From the NCBI GenBank assembly GCA_903896425.1, contig CAITXW010000496.1, positions 1-34,287 of the forward strand: a stretch of 34,287 nt of DNA, given 5' to 3'. The translations under genes were made by a program, and so were the position numbers. Source of the stretch: an uncultured beta proteobacterium. GTDB taxonomy: Bacteria > Pseudomonadota > Gammaproteobacteria > Burkholderiales > Burkholderiaceae_C. Below are positions 1-9,218 of this stretch, piece by piece. The stretch's first letter is position 1; each line of letters starts with the position of its first letter. The notes under the pieces are model-generated. The model saw only the letters and a list, made by a program, of their open reading frames with translations. It made no database searches and had not been told where the DNA came from.

Positions 1-561
1 GCCGGCCAGGATGCCCGGAATCATGCCGGCGGCAAACAAGGCCGGCACCGAGGCGCCCGGCACCAGCACCGAGTAGACGATGAAAGCCACCGATGGCGGA
101 ATCAGGATGTCGGTCGCCGCCGCAGCGCCGACCACACTGGCGGAAAACGCCGGTGGATAGCCAGCACGCGACATGGCCGCGATCATGACAGCGCCAACCG
201 CCGCCGCGTTGGCCGGACCGGAGCCCGAAATACCGCCCAGAAACATGGCCACCAAAATGGCGACCAGCGGCAGCATGCCGGGGCCGCGCCCGACGATGGC
301 GATGGCAAAGTTGACCAAGCGCAGGGCAACACCGGAGCGGTCGAAGATGGAGCCCACCAGCACAAACATCGGAATCGCCAGCAACGGGTACTTGCCCAGA
401 CCGGCGTAGAAATTCTGCGGCACAGCCAGCAGTCCAAACCAGAGCGCATCGGTATTGGCCAGCGCAATGCAGGCGGCACCGGCCAGCCCGAGCGCCGCGC
501 CGATGGGCACGCCCAGCAGCATCATGACGACGAAGGCGACGAACAGTAATGTCGGAATCAT
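1..561 (-). CDS. dctM: TRAP transporter large permease (DctM-like), partial at window edge
   Basis: Reverse-strand reading from ATG at 561: MIPTLLFVAFVVMMLLGVPIGAALGLAGAACIALANTDALWFGL...GGISGSGPANAAAVGAVMI...ATDILIPPSVAFIVY; typical DctM motifs; open at position 1 (so absent from ORF track); ATGA overlap with dctQ stop. Confidence 0.9.
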   Translation of the reverse strand, partial: MIPTLLFVAFVVMMLLGVPIGAALGLAGAACIALANTDALWFGLLAVPQNFYAGLGKYPLLAIPMFVLVGSIFDRSGVALRLVNFAIAIVGRGPGMLPLVAILVAMFLGGISGSGPANAAAVGAVMIAAMSRAGYPPAFSASVVGAAAATDILIPPSVAFIVYSVLVPGASVPALFAAGMIPGILAG

Positions 562-1085
562 TCGCGACGCCCCCGACGAATGAACAGGCCCAGCGCGCGC
601 CCGGCAATCGCCACCGACATCACCGGCAGCCAGATCGTGTACCACCACTGCGGCACGCCGATGCCAGGCGAGGTCTCGCCGTAGCGAATATCGTCGTACA
701 CCATGCGCGTGCTCAGGACTGCGATCAGCATGAACAGCAGAAACACCATGATGGCGCCAAAACGCGCCAAGGCGCGCTGGCGCGCCAGTGAGCCGCTGTC
801 AGCAAAGTACTCGATGCGGATCTGGCGGTTGCGCGCGACCGAGGCCGAGCCTGCCACCAGCGACAGCACGATCATCAAGAAGACCGAAAACTCTTCGGTC
901 CAGGCAAAGGACTGGTCAGTGAAGTAGCGCACCAGAACATTGCCGAATGTAATCAGCGCGAGCAAGCCCATGACAATGACGGTAAGCCAGTCTTCGATCT
1001 TGAGGGGGATGACAGTGACCTCATCCTGTGCCGAGGGGTCCGGCACTTCGATGGGCAGGTGAGTGGGTTCGTGGGGAAGGTGCAT
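558..1085 (-). CDS. dctQ: TRAP transporter small permease (DctQ-like)
   Basis: 4-TM small protein with FGNVLVRYFTDQSFAWTEEFSVFLMIVLSLVAGSA motif typical of DctQ. ATG at 1085 preferred; ORF can extend to TTG at 1112. Confidence 0.85.
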   Translation of the reverse strand: MHLPHEPTHLPIEVPDPSAQDEVTVIPLKIEDWLTVIVMGLLALITFGNVLVRYFTDQSFAWTEEFSVFLMIVLSLVAGSASVARNRQIRIEYFADSGSLARQRALARFGAIMVFLLFMLIAVLSTRMVYDDIRYGETSPGIGVPQWWYTIWLPVMSVAIAGRALGLFIRRGRRE

Positions 1086-1140
1086 AAGAAGAGGGGAACA
1101 GTTTAGGGGCAAAACACAGGTTTGGACATTGGTGAATACC

Positions 1141-2100
1141 TTAATGAGCGGTCATCGCGCGCACGGCGGCAGCGATGGCGTCGGGCTCGACACGCGACTG
1201 CGCTTCGAGCACCGGCGAGTAACCCACGGGAATGCGCGGTGCACCCACGCGCCGCACCTTGCAGCCCGTGGCCTCAGCTGCGCTGGCAGCAATCTCGGCG
1301 CCAAAGCCGCCGGCCTGCACTGCCTCGTGCACCACCAGCAGTTTGCCGGTTTTGGCGCAGGAGCCGAGCACGGTGTCGCGGTCCCAGGGCCAGATGCTGC
1401 GCAGATCAATCAGTTCAACTTCAATGCCTTCAACCGCCAGTTGCGCGCAAGCCGTTTCACACGCCTGCAACTGCCGACTCCAACTCACCAGAGTCAAGTG
1501 CTTGCCCGGACGCAGAATGTTGGCGCGGCCCAGCGTAGCGGGCAGTGCTTCATCGACTTCGCCACTCAGGCCCCACAAGGTCTTGTGCTCCATGTAAACC
1601 ACCGGATCACCACAGGCCAGCGCAGCGCGCAGCATCGAATAGTTGTCCTGCGGCGTCGCCGGGCACAGCACCACCACGCCGGGCAGATGGGCAAACCAGC
1701 TCTCCAAGGACTGCGAGTGCTGCGCGGCGGAGGCATCCCAGATGCCGATCGGCATGCGCACCACCATCGGCACACGGCCTTGCCCGCCAAACATGAAACG
1801 GTTTTTCGCCGCCTGGTTCACGATCTCGTCCATGCCACAGAGCGCGAAATCAACCACCCGCATCTCGACCACCGGGCGCAGACCCGCCAGCGCCATGCCG
1901 ACACCGGCACCCAAAATGGCGGCCTCGCTGATCGGCGTATCGATGACCCTCGCTGCACCAAAGGTTTTCTGCAGCCCCTGGTACTGGCCGAAGATGCCGC
2001 CACGGCCTACGTCCTCACCCAACACCACGACCGAGGCATCGGCCTCCATCTCGCGCTGCACCGCCAGGGCGGCGGCCTGCGCATACGTCATCAGCGCCAT
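1141..2100 (-). CDS. 2-oxoacid dehydrogenase E1 component beta subunit (acetoin/pyruvate dehydrogenase-like)
   Basis: MALMTYAQAAALAVQREMEADASVVVLGEDVGRGGIFGQYQGLQKTFGAARVIDTPISEAAILGAGVGMA: transketolase-like E1 beta family. Confidence 0.9.
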   Translation of the reverse strand: MALMTYAQAAALAVQREMEADASVVVLGEDVGRGGIFGQYQGLQKTFGAARVIDTPISEAAILGAGVGMALAGLRPVVEMRVVDFALCGMDEIVNQAAKNRFMFGGQGRVPMVVRMPIGIWDASAAQHSQSLESWFAHLPGVVVLCPATPQDNYSMLRAALACGDPVVYMEHKTLWGLSGEVDEALPATLGRANILRPGKHLTLVSWSRQLQACETACAQLAVEGIEVELIDLRSIWPWDRDTVLGSCAKTGKLLVVHEAVQAGGFGAEIAASAAEATGCKVRRVGAPRIPVGYSPVLEAQSRVEPDAIAAAVRAMTAH

Positions 2101-3107
2101 TGGCCTGCTCCCAGGTTTTGCACATCGGTAAAAGCACTTGCCGGATCGGGCCAGGGCGCGGCCTCGGCCACGCGCAAGGCAGCCGCTATTTCATCGGTCG
2201 CGGCCTGTTCAATGAGATCAAGTTCCGCCACAGTGGTGTCGGGCAATGCCAGGTACTGCCCTCGGGCGCGCGCAATCGGGTCGGTCTGCAAGGCATCCTG
2301 CAACTCAGCTGCATTGCGATAGGCTGCCAGATCAACCGAGACGTGGCCTTTGACGCGGTAGGTGATGGCATGCAGCAGGCGCGGACCGGCACCGCTGCGC
2401 ACCTGCTGCACCAGTTCAGCCGCAGCCGCATGCACCGCCAGCACATCGTTGCCATCGACCTGAACGGCTGCGATGTCCAGGCTCAGCGCGCGCGCCGTGG
2501 CGCCCTCGCCAGCCGTCATCGGGCCACTGGCGGTGGTGGCGCTCCAGCGGTTGTCCTCGCAGATAAACAACACCGGCAGTTCATAGACGCGAGCCCAGTT
2601 CAAGGCTTCGAGAAAAGGCCCGCGGTTGATGGCGCCGTCGCCGAAAAAGCAGGCCGTGATGCCATCGCGCTGTTGCAGCTTTTGCGCATGCGCCGCGCCC
2701 ACCGCAATCGGCATGCCGGCTGCCACGACCCCGTTGGCGCCGAGCATGCCAACCGAAAAATCGGCGATGTGCATGGAGCCGCCTTTGCCGCCGTTGAGGC
2801 CGCCGGCCTTGCCGAACAGCTCAAGCATCATGCCCTGCAAGTCCGCGCCCTTGGCCAGCGTGTGGCCGTGGCCGCGGTGTGTGGAAGTAAGGTAATCGGT
2901 GCGGCGCAAATGGGCGCAAACGCCCGCTGGCACTGCCTCCTGCCCGGTTGAGAGATGCAGCGGCCCGCGCACCTTGGCGCCCCCGTCGGCCGTCTTGCCG
3001 TAAGCGCTGACGCCACCCTGGCTGGCAGCCTCGGCCGCGTTCTCAAAGGCCCGTATCCGCACCATGGTGCGGTACAGGCCGCTCAAAAGATCTCGTGTGT
3101 CTTTCAC
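2091..3107 (-). CDS. Thiamine-pyrophosphate-dependent dehydrogenase E1 component alpha subunit (AcoA/PdhA-like)
   Basis: TPP-binding motif GDGAINRGPFLEALNWARVYELPVLFICEDNRW; STHRGHGHTLAKG; overlaps E1 beta start by 10 bp. Confidence 0.9.
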   Translation of the reverse strand: MKDTRDLLSGLYRTMVRIRAFENAAEAASQGGVSAYGKTADGGAKVRGPLHLSTGQEAVPAGVCAHLRRTDYLTSTHRGHGHTLAKGADLQGMMLELFGKAGGLNGGKGGSMHIADFSVGMLGANGVVAAGMPIAVGAAHAQKLQQRDGITACFFGDGAINRGPFLEALNWARVYELPVLFICEDNRWSATTASGPMTAGEGATARALSLDIAAVQVDGNDVLAVHAAAAELVQQVRSGAGPRLLHAITYRVKGHVSVDLAAYRNAAELQDALQTDPIARARGQYLALPDTTVAELDLIEQAATDEIAAALRVAEAAPWPDPASAFTDVQNLGAGQWR

Positions 3108-3130
3108 CTTGTCTCCAATTGGAAATTGCT

Positions 3131-4819
3131 CTAAAACAGTCCCGATATCCGACCCTCGTCATCGATGTCAATACGCGCCGAGGCCGGCTCTTTCGGCAAG
3201 CCGGGCATGGTCATGATGTCACCGCAAATCATCACCACGAACTCGGCGCCGGCGGCCAGACGCACCTCGCGGATATTGACCATGTGACCGCTGGGCGCGC
3301 CGCGCAACAGCGGGTCGGTGGAGAACGAGTACTGGGTTTTGGCCACACACACCGGGTAATGGCCAAAGCCGTCCTTTTGCAGCTGCGCGATTTTGTTGCG
3401 CACAGCAGAGTCAGCCGAGATATCGGAAGCGCCATAGATCTTGGTGGCGATCGCTTTCATCTTGTCCCACAGGCTGTCTTCGTCCTGGTAGACAAAGCGC
3501 ATGTGAGCCGTGCCGGACTCGGCCATCTTCACCACCGCGTGCGCCAGTTCCTCGGCGCCGGCTGAGCCCTGGGCCCAGTGCCGGCAGATCACCACCTGAA
3601 CGCCCTGGCGGTTCATGTGCCGGCGCAGAACGGCCAGTTCCTCGTCAGTGTCCGACGTGAAATGGTTGAGCGCCACGATGCAGGGCAGGCCGTAGCGGTG
3701 CCGGATGTTCTCGACATGCCGCTCCAGATTGACCAGGCCTTTTTCAACCGCCGCCACGTTGGGCACAGAGAACGCCGCGCTCGCCACACCGCCATGGGCC
3801 TTGAGCGCGCGCAGCGTGGCAACGATCACCGCGACGTCCGGGCGCAGGCCCGATTTGCGGCACTTGATATCGATGAATTTTTCGGCGCCGAGATCGGCGC
3901 CGAAGCCGGCCTCGGTCACCACATAGTCACCGAGCTTGAGCGCTGCCTGCGTTGCCGTGACCGAATTGCAGCCGTGGGCGATGTTGGCAAAGGGACCGCC
4001 GTGGATGATGGCCGGGTTGTTCTCCAGCGTCTGCACCAGATTCGGCTTGATCGCGTCCTTGAGCAGCGCCGCCATCGCGCCTTGCGCCTGCAGGTCGCTG
4101 GCGCGAATCGGTGTCAAATCGCGCCGGTAGCCGACGATGATGTTGGCCAGGCGCGCCTTCAGGTCCTTGCGCGAAGTCGCCAGGCAAAAGATCGCCATGA
4201 CCTCGGAGGCAACGACGATGTCAAAGCCATCCTCGCGCGGAAAACCATTGCTGGAGCCACCCAAAGAAATCACAGTCGAGCGCAGCGCGCGGTCGTTCAT
4301 ATCCATGACGCGGCGCCAGACGATACGCCGGGAATCAAAACGCAGCGTGTTGCCGTGGTGGATGTGGTTGTCGATCAGCGCCGCCAGCAGGTTGTGCGCC
4401 AGCGCAATGGCGTTGAAGTCGCCGGTGAAGTGCAGGTTGATGTCCTCCATCGGCACCACCTGGGCGTAGCCGCCACCGGCAGCACCGCCCTTCATGCCGA
4501 ACACCGGACCGAGCGAAGGTTCGCGCAGCGCGATGACGCAGCGCTTGCCGATACGGTTCAGCGCGTCACCCAGGCCAACCACGGTGGTGGTCTTGCCCTC
4601 GCCGGCGGGCGTCGGGCTGATCGCTGTCACCAGCACCAGCTTGCCGTTGGGGCCGGTCTGCTGGTTCAACCAGGTGAGGTCGATCTTGGCCTTGTAGTGA
4701 CCGTAGGGTTCGAGCGCCTGCGCCGGTATGCCCAGACGATCCTGCGCCATCTGCAATATCGGTTGCAGGGTTGCCGCCTGGGCAATTTCAATGTCGGAGA
4801 GCGTCACGCTTGCTTGCAT
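3131..4819 (-). CDS. fhs: Formate--tetrahydrofolate ligase
   Basis: [23 protein letters not shown] (ATP-binding), [36 protein letters not shown]; 562 aa, full-length Fhs. Confidence 0.97.
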   Translation of the reverse strand: MQASVTLSDIEIAQAATLQPILQMAQDRLGIPAQALEPYGHYKAKIDLTWLNQQTGPNGKLVLVTAISPTPAGEGKTTTVVGLGDALNRIGKRCVIALREPSLGPVFGMKGGAAGGGYAQVVPMEDINLHFTGDFNAIALAHNLLAALIDNHIHHGNTLRFDSRRIVWRRVMDMNDRALRSTVISLGGSSNGFPREDGFDIVVASEVMAIFCLATSRKDLKARLANIIVGYRRDLTPIRASDLQAQGAMAALLKDAIKPNLVQTLENNPAIIHGGPFANIAHGCNSVTATQAALKLGDYVVTEAGFGADLGAEKFIDIKCRKSGLRPDVAVIVATLRALKAHGGVASAAFSVPNVAAVEKGLVNLERHVENIRHRYGLPCIVALNHFTSDTDEELAVLRRHMNRQGVQVVICRHWAQGSAGAEELAHAVVKMAESGTAHMRFVYQDEDSLWDKMKAIATKIYGASDISADSAVRNKIAQLQKDGFGHYPVCVAKTQYSFSTDPLLRGAPSGHMVNIREVRLAAGAEFVVMICGDIMTMPGLPKEPASARIDIDDEGRISGLF

Positions 4820-4828
4820 TCTTGACTT

Positions 4829-5617
4829 TCATTTGCTTTTTTGTCGGGCCATGAATTGGGCGCGCGCTGCCAGTGCTTCCTCGCTGGCAGCGGCCAGCGC
4901 GAGTTGGTCGCTCACCATGTAGGAGGCCAGGTGATTGAGTGCGTTGGCGCTGGCATTGACCGCCTGTTTGCTCATGCTCACCGCGACCTCGGGCAATTCG
5001 ACAACGCGCTGCGCCAGTGCCAGCGCCTGGGCTTGGGCCTGACCGTCGTCCACCAGGTAATCGGCCAGGCCGACATCGATTGCCTGCTGACCCTGAAAGC
5101 GATCCCCCAGGATGATGAAACGCTTGGCTGTGGCTGGCCCGAGCAGGCGCACCAGACGCGGCAACGCACCCCACCCAAGCGGAATGCCCAGCGCAATCTC
5201 GGGCAGCCAAAACCAGCTTGAAGCGCCAATGACACGCCAATCGAGCGCCGCCACCAGTGCGGCGCCGCCGCCGATGCAATGGCCCTCGATCGCACCGATG
5301 GTGATCGCGGGAATGTTCTCCCAGGCCTGGCACATGCGCTCGCCCAGGGCGGCCAGCGCGCGGCGCTCGGCCAGGCTGGGCTCGCGCTGCGGTGTGGCCT
5401 GCAGTTCGCCCAGATCCATGCCGGCCGAGAAATGCGCGCCGGCGGCGCCCAGAATCACGGCGCGCACGCCGGGCTCGTCGCGCAGCCGCTCCGCCGTGCG
5501 CGTCAGGCTGCGCATCAGGTCCAGTGAAAAAGCATTGCGCTGCAACGGACGGTTGAGTTGCACCGTCCAGATGCCCGCGCTGGACTCGGTTTCGATCAGA
5601 TCATTCATGCCAACCAT
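4829..5617 (-). CDS. Enoyl-CoA hydratase/isomerase (crotonase) family protein
   Basis: IWTVQLNRPLQRNAFSLDLM, AGAHFSAGMDLGELQ, AIEGHCIGGGAALVAALDWRVIG crotonase signatures. Confidence 0.92.
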   Translation of the reverse strand: MVGMNDLIETESSAGIWTVQLNRPLQRNAFSLDLMRSLTRTAERLRDEPGVRAVILGAAGAHFSAGMDLGELQATPQREPSLAERRALAALGERMCQAWENIPAITIGAIEGHCIGGGAALVAALDWRVIGASSWFWLPEIALGIPLGWGALPRLVRLLGPATAKRFIILGDRFQGQQAIDVGLADYLVDDGQAQAQALALAQRVVELPEVAVSMSKQAVNASANALNHLASYMVSDQLALAAASEEALAARAQFMARQKSK

Positions 5618-5695
5618 CCCTAGGTAGTTTCACCAGCACGACTTCGCGCTGCCGGCAGCAAAATGCACTATACCCGCCCATAACAGGAGACCCCC

Positions 5696-6853
5696 ATGCA
5701 AATCAAACCCACCCTGGTGCTGGCTGCTTTCGCGCTCTGTGCCGGCAGCGCCATGGCCCAGCAAGGCGTCAGCAAAACCGAGATCACGCTGGGTTCGATT
5801 CAGGACTTGTCAGGCCCCGCCGTCAGCCTGGGCAAACAGGCGCGCTTGGGCATGTTGCTGCGGGTGGACGAGATCAACGAGCAGGGCGGCATCAATGGTC
5901 GCAAGCTCAGAATCCTCATCGAGGACTCGGGCTACGACCCGAAAAAAGCCTTTCTCGCCGCGCAAAAACTGGTGAACCAGGACAAGATCTTCATGATGGT
6001 GGGTCACATCGGAACCGCGCAAAACCTGGCCGCCATGCCGGTCCAGTTCGAGAAAAACGTCATCAACTTCTTTCCCCTGACAGCGGCGCGCGAAATGTAC
6101 GAGCCGCTGCACAAGCTCAAGTACGCTTTCTCCGTTACCTACTTCGACCAGATTCGCCAGACCACGCCCAAGCTGGTGAAAGAGAAAAACCTCAAAAAGG
6201 TCTGCACCCTGTACCAGGACGACGAATTCGGTCTGGAAGTGATGCGCGGCGGCGAGGCCGGCCTCAAATCCATCAACATGGACTACGCCGAGAAGACCTC
6301 CTACAAACGCGGCGCCACCGATTTTTCTTCGCAGGTCGCCAAGCTGAAAGCAGCCGGCTGCGAGATGGTGGTGCTGGGCACCATCGTGCGTGAAACCATC
6401 GGCGCCATCGGCGAGTCACGCAAGACCGGTTTCAACCCGGTCTTCCTGGCCTCCAATGCGGCCTACATCGACGTCATTCACAAGCTCGGCGGCAAGGCGA
6501 TGGAAGGCCTGTACGCTTCCATGACCTCGCAAAACCCGTATCAGGACGACAGTTCGCAACCGATCCGCTTCTGGGCCAACAAGTTCCGCACCAAGTTCAA
6601 CGACGAACCTTCCGTGTTCGCGGTCTATGGTTACCTGATTGTCGACGCCTTCGCCCAGGCGGCACAAAAGGCTGGGCAGAATCTGAACACAGAGAGTTTC
6701 ATCAAGTCCATGGACACGATGAGCACACCGGCCGATATTTTCGGCAGTGCGCCGACCAACTTTTCCCCGAACAAGCGCATTGGCAGCGACGCCGCACGCT
6801 TGTCGCAAATCGTGGACGGCAAGTGGAAAGTGGTGTCCGACTACATCAAGTGA
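5696..6853 (+). CDS. ABC transporter substrate-binding protein, branched-chain amino acid (LivK-like) family
   Basis: Signal peptide MQIKPTLVLAAFALCAGSAMAQ, then GVSKTEITLGSIQDLSGPAVSLGKQARLGMLLRVDEINEQGGINGRKLRI; RBS aggaga upstream. Confidence 0.93.
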   Translation: MQIKPTLVLAAFALCAGSAMAQQGVSKTEITLGSIQDLSGPAVSLGKQARLGMLLRVDEINEQGGINGRKLRILIEDSGYDPKKAFLAAQKLVNQDKIFMMVGHIGTAQNLAAMPVQFEKNVINFFPLTAAREMYEPLHKLKYAFSVTYFDQIRQTTPKLVKEKNLKKVCTLYQDDEFGLEVMRGGEAGLKSINMDYAEKTSYKRGATDFSSQVAKLKAAGCEMVVLGTIVRETIGAIGESRKTGFNPVFLASNAAYIDVIHKLGGKAMEGLYASMTSQNPYQDDSSQPIRFWANKFRTKFNDEPSVFAVYGYLIVDAFAQAAQKAGQNLNTESFIKSMDTMSTPADIFGSAPTNFSPNKRIGSDAARLSQIVDGKWKVVSDYIK

Positions 6854-6861
6854 TCGCCACA

Positions 6862-6887
6862 GCGACCGATCGCAGATGGTCGGTCGC
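6862..6887. other. Perfect 8-bp-stem hairpin downstream of the ABC binding-protein gene
   Basis: GCGACCGA-N10-TCGGTCGC; no clear U-tract, so terminator function uncertain. Confidence 0.4.
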
Positions 6888-6935
6888 GTCAATCAAAAAC
6901 CTTCCCGACCGACGATCGCTTCGCGCGGGAATGCG

Positions 6936-7151
6936 TTATGCGGAAATCCGGTAGGTGGTCGCCGGGCCAGCTCCTTCGCGCAGGATCCAACCCTGCGAAA
7001 CCAGTTTGGCCAGGTAACGATTGACGGTCGGGCGCTTTTCTCCAACCCGGGTCGCGATGGCGTGGGCGCCAATCGGTTTAAGTCCCTTGTTTGAGCGATC
7101 TGCCAGACAGGCGACGACATTGCTCGGGAGTTGTTTTCTAGTCATGTCCAA
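6936..7151 (-). CDS. Small winged-helix-type DNA-binding protein (putative regulator)
   Basis: 71 aa: LADRSNKGLKPIGAHAIATRVGEKRPTVNRYLAKLVSQGWILREGAGPATTYRIS, helix-turn-helix plus wing pattern. Confidence 0.6.
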   Translation of the reverse strand: MDMTRKQLPSNVVACLADRSNKGLKPIGAHAIATRVGEKRPTVNRYLAKLVSQGWILREGAGPATTYRISA

Positions 7152-7285
7152 GACCTAATGGATGATGGCGTTGATTTGCGGACCGAAGGTTTTTTTATTC
7201 CCTATCTGTGGCCCGACGCGGCGGCAAACTCCCTGCAAGTTCGACCGCCCAACTGTACACGATTTTGTCCAGGACGATTACGGAA

Positions 7286-8548
7286 CTACACGCCGCCCAG
7301 GTAGCGCAAAACGCCCTGCCCGGCGCGCTTGCCGCTGGCCATGCAGGCCGTCAGCAGGTAGCCACCGGTTGGCGCCTCCCAGTCCAGCATCTCGCCGGCG
7401 CAAAAGACGCCGCGCCACTGCGTGAGCATCAGTTGGCTGTCCATCGCCTCGAAACGAACGCCACCGGCGCTGCTGATGGCTTCATCGATCGGGCGCGCTG
7501 CCACCAGCGTGATCGGCAGCGCCTTGATGGCCGCAGCCAGCGTGGCGCTGTCGTGCATCTGTTCCTTGCTCAAGCATTCATGCAGGATGGCGGCCTTGAT
7601 GCCGTCCAGATGCAAGCGACCTTTGAGGTGACTGGAGAGCGAGCGCGAGCCACGCGGGTGGCTGACTTCGGCGAGCACGCGCTCGGGCGCCAGATCGGGC
7701 CGCAGGTCAAGGTGGAAAGTCGCGCTGCCGTGCGCCAGGATCTCGTCGCGCAACAGGCTGGATGCCGCGTAAATCAAACTGCCCTCGACACCGCCGGCAG
7801 TCAGCACAAACTCGCCTTTGCGCTGGAATCGCTGTCCGTCCGAGGTCGTGACCGCAATTGCCACCGACTTGAACGGCTGGCCGGCAAAGCGATCGGCAAA
7901 ATGCGCGCTCCAACCGCCCTGTGCATCAAAACCGCAGTTGGCCGGCAGCAAGGGTGCCAGCACCACACCCTGCGCCTGAAGCCACGGCACCCACGCGCCG
8001 TCGGAGCCCAGGCGCGCCCAGCTGCCCCCGCCAAGCGCGAGCAGCACGGCGTCGGCCTGTGCCTGCACCGCACCCTGCGGCGTATCGAAACCCAGTGTCA
8101 CGCCCGCTGCACCGTCCGGCGCATCGGCATGCCTGCCGTTCCAGCGATGGCGCATGTGAAACTGCACGGCCACGCCCGTGGCCGGGTGGCGCAGGCGCTG
8201 CAGCCAGGCGCGCAGCAGGGGTGCTGCTTTCATGTCCGCGGGAAAGACCCGGCCCGAAGTGCCCACAAAAGTATCGATGCCGAGCGACTTGGCCCAGTCA
8301 CGCAACTGCGTGGCATCGAAATCCTGCAGCAGGTTTGCAATCTGCTCGCGCCGCGCGCCGTAGCGCGTGACAAAAATATCGGCCGGCTCCGCATGCGTGA
8401 GGTTGAGCCCGCCCTTGCCCGCGAGCAGAAACTTGCGCCCGACCGAGGGCATGGCGTCATAGACGTGCACCTCGACCCCGGCGCCACTAAGCACCTCGGC
8501 CGCCATCAAACCGGCCGGCCCTGCGCCCACCACCATCACTTTTTTCAT
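7286..8548 (-). CDS. NAD(P)/FAD-dependent oxidoreductase, TIGR03862/HI0933 (YhiN-like) flavoprotein family
   Basis: MKKVMVVGAGPAGLMAAEVLSGAGVEVHVYDAMPSVGRKFLLAGKGGLNLTHAEP dinucleotide-binding motif and HI0933-type signature. Confidence 0.92.
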   Translation of the reverse strand: MKKVMVVGAGPAGLMAAEVLSGAGVEVHVYDAMPSVGRKFLLAGKGGLNLTHAEPADIFVTRYGARREQIANLLQDFDATQLRDWAKSLGIDTFVGTSGRVFPADMKAAPLLRAWLQRLRHPATGVAVQFHMRHRWNGRHADAPDGAAGVTLGFDTPQGAVQAQADAVLLALGGGSWARLGSDGAWVPWLQAQGVVLAPLLPANCGFDAQGGWSAHFADRFAGQPFKSVAIAVTTSDGQRFQRKGEFVLTAGGVEGSLIYAASSLLRDEILAHGSATFHLDLRPDLAPERVLAEVSHPRGSRSLSSHLKGRLHLDGIKAAILHECLSKEQMHDSATLAAAIKALPITLVAARPIDEAISSAGGVRFEAMDSQLMLTQWRGVFCAGEMLDWEAPTGGYLLTACMASGKRAGQGVLRYLGGV

Positions 8549-8588
8549 GCTTTGTTTCGTCTCTTGTGTGAGCGCTGTTGATTAATTG

Positions 8589-8903
8589 CTAAATGCCGCT
8601 CATCACAGCATCCATTGCCGCAACAATCTCACCCGCTCGATCTCGAATCGACGAAACCTCAGTTTTGAGCAGGCGCTTGTCGAGCGGCGCAGCTTCAAAC
8701 GGCACCAGCATCAAACTCTTGCGGCGCACCGTGAACACCGGGCACAGACGTCGCGGTAATTCTTTTGCTGTCAACGCGGTCAGTGCCAGCGGCACAACCA
8801 TGCGCGTTGCCAGCCCGCCAAGCAAATTGCTTTGCACGTCGACCACGAACGGATATTGGTCACGCATGCGTGGGCTTGGGTTCTCGTAAACATCGAATTG
8901 CAT
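8589..8903 (-). CDS. ccdB: CcdB family type II toxin
   Basis: [41 protein letters not shown]...[46 protein letters not shown]: CcdB-like throughout. Confidence 0.92.
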   Translation of the reverse strand: MQFDVYENPSPRMRDQYPFVVDVQSNLLGGLATRMVVPLALTALTAKELPRRLCPVFTVRRKSLMLVPFEAAPLDKRLLKTEVSSIRDRAGEIVAAMDAVMSGI

Positions 8904-8908
8904 GGTGG

Positions 8909-9178
8909 CTACCAGACCCGCAAATCGTCACACCACAATCCATTCGCTTCAAAACGGGAGTTTTGTTCAGCAAACCAGGCGCGGTGCGTTTTTTCAAGCT
9001 GCGCTTTGCGCTGCACCAGATTCTTGTCCTGTGCAGCACTCTGCAGCGCTTCAAATTGCTCAGCAGACACGATCACCGTGTCAATGCGCCCGTCCTTTTC
9101 AACGAAAACCGGTTTGGTCTTGGCTTGGGCGCAGATTGCGCCAAATCGGTTCTTGGCTTGGGTGGCAGTAACTTGCAT
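8909..9178 (-). CDS. Type II antitoxin: Phd/YefM-like N-terminus with CcdA-like C-terminal tail
   Basis: ATG at 9178: [45 protein letters not shown] (Phd/YefM fold) ... [24 protein letters not shown] (CcdA-like tail); ends 5 bp before ccdB start. Confidence 0.85.
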   Translation of the reverse strand: MQVTATQAKNRFGAICAQAKTKPVFVEKDGRIDTVIVSAEQFEALQSAAQDKNLVQRKAQLEKTHRAWFAEQNSRFEANGLWCDDLRVW

Positions 9179-9208
9179 GACGCAGTCCGTTCGAAGTTTG
9201 ATGGCTAT

Positions 9209-9218
9209 TTTAGCTAAA
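9209..9218. promoter_or_regulatory. Palindrome TTTAGCTAAA upstream of the TA operon (possible operator/-10)
   Basis: Perfect 10-bp palindrome about 30 bp upstream of the antitoxin ATG, overlapping the addA stop codon; TAAAAT-like -10 on the minus strand. Confidence 0.35.

Noticed and set aside
1063-2322. Long plus-strand ORF (419 aa) antisense to the E1 genes
   Set aside because: Low-complexity H/R/Q/A-rich translation opposite strong E1 genes; typical GC-rich shadow ORF.
3578-4825. 415-aa plus-strand ORF antisense to fhs
   Set aside because: No recognisable domain, opposite a clear fhs; shadow ORF.
7208-8581. 457-aa plus-strand ORF antisense to the flavoprotein
   Set aside because: H/R/Q-rich composition, no motifs; opposite strand is clearly coding.
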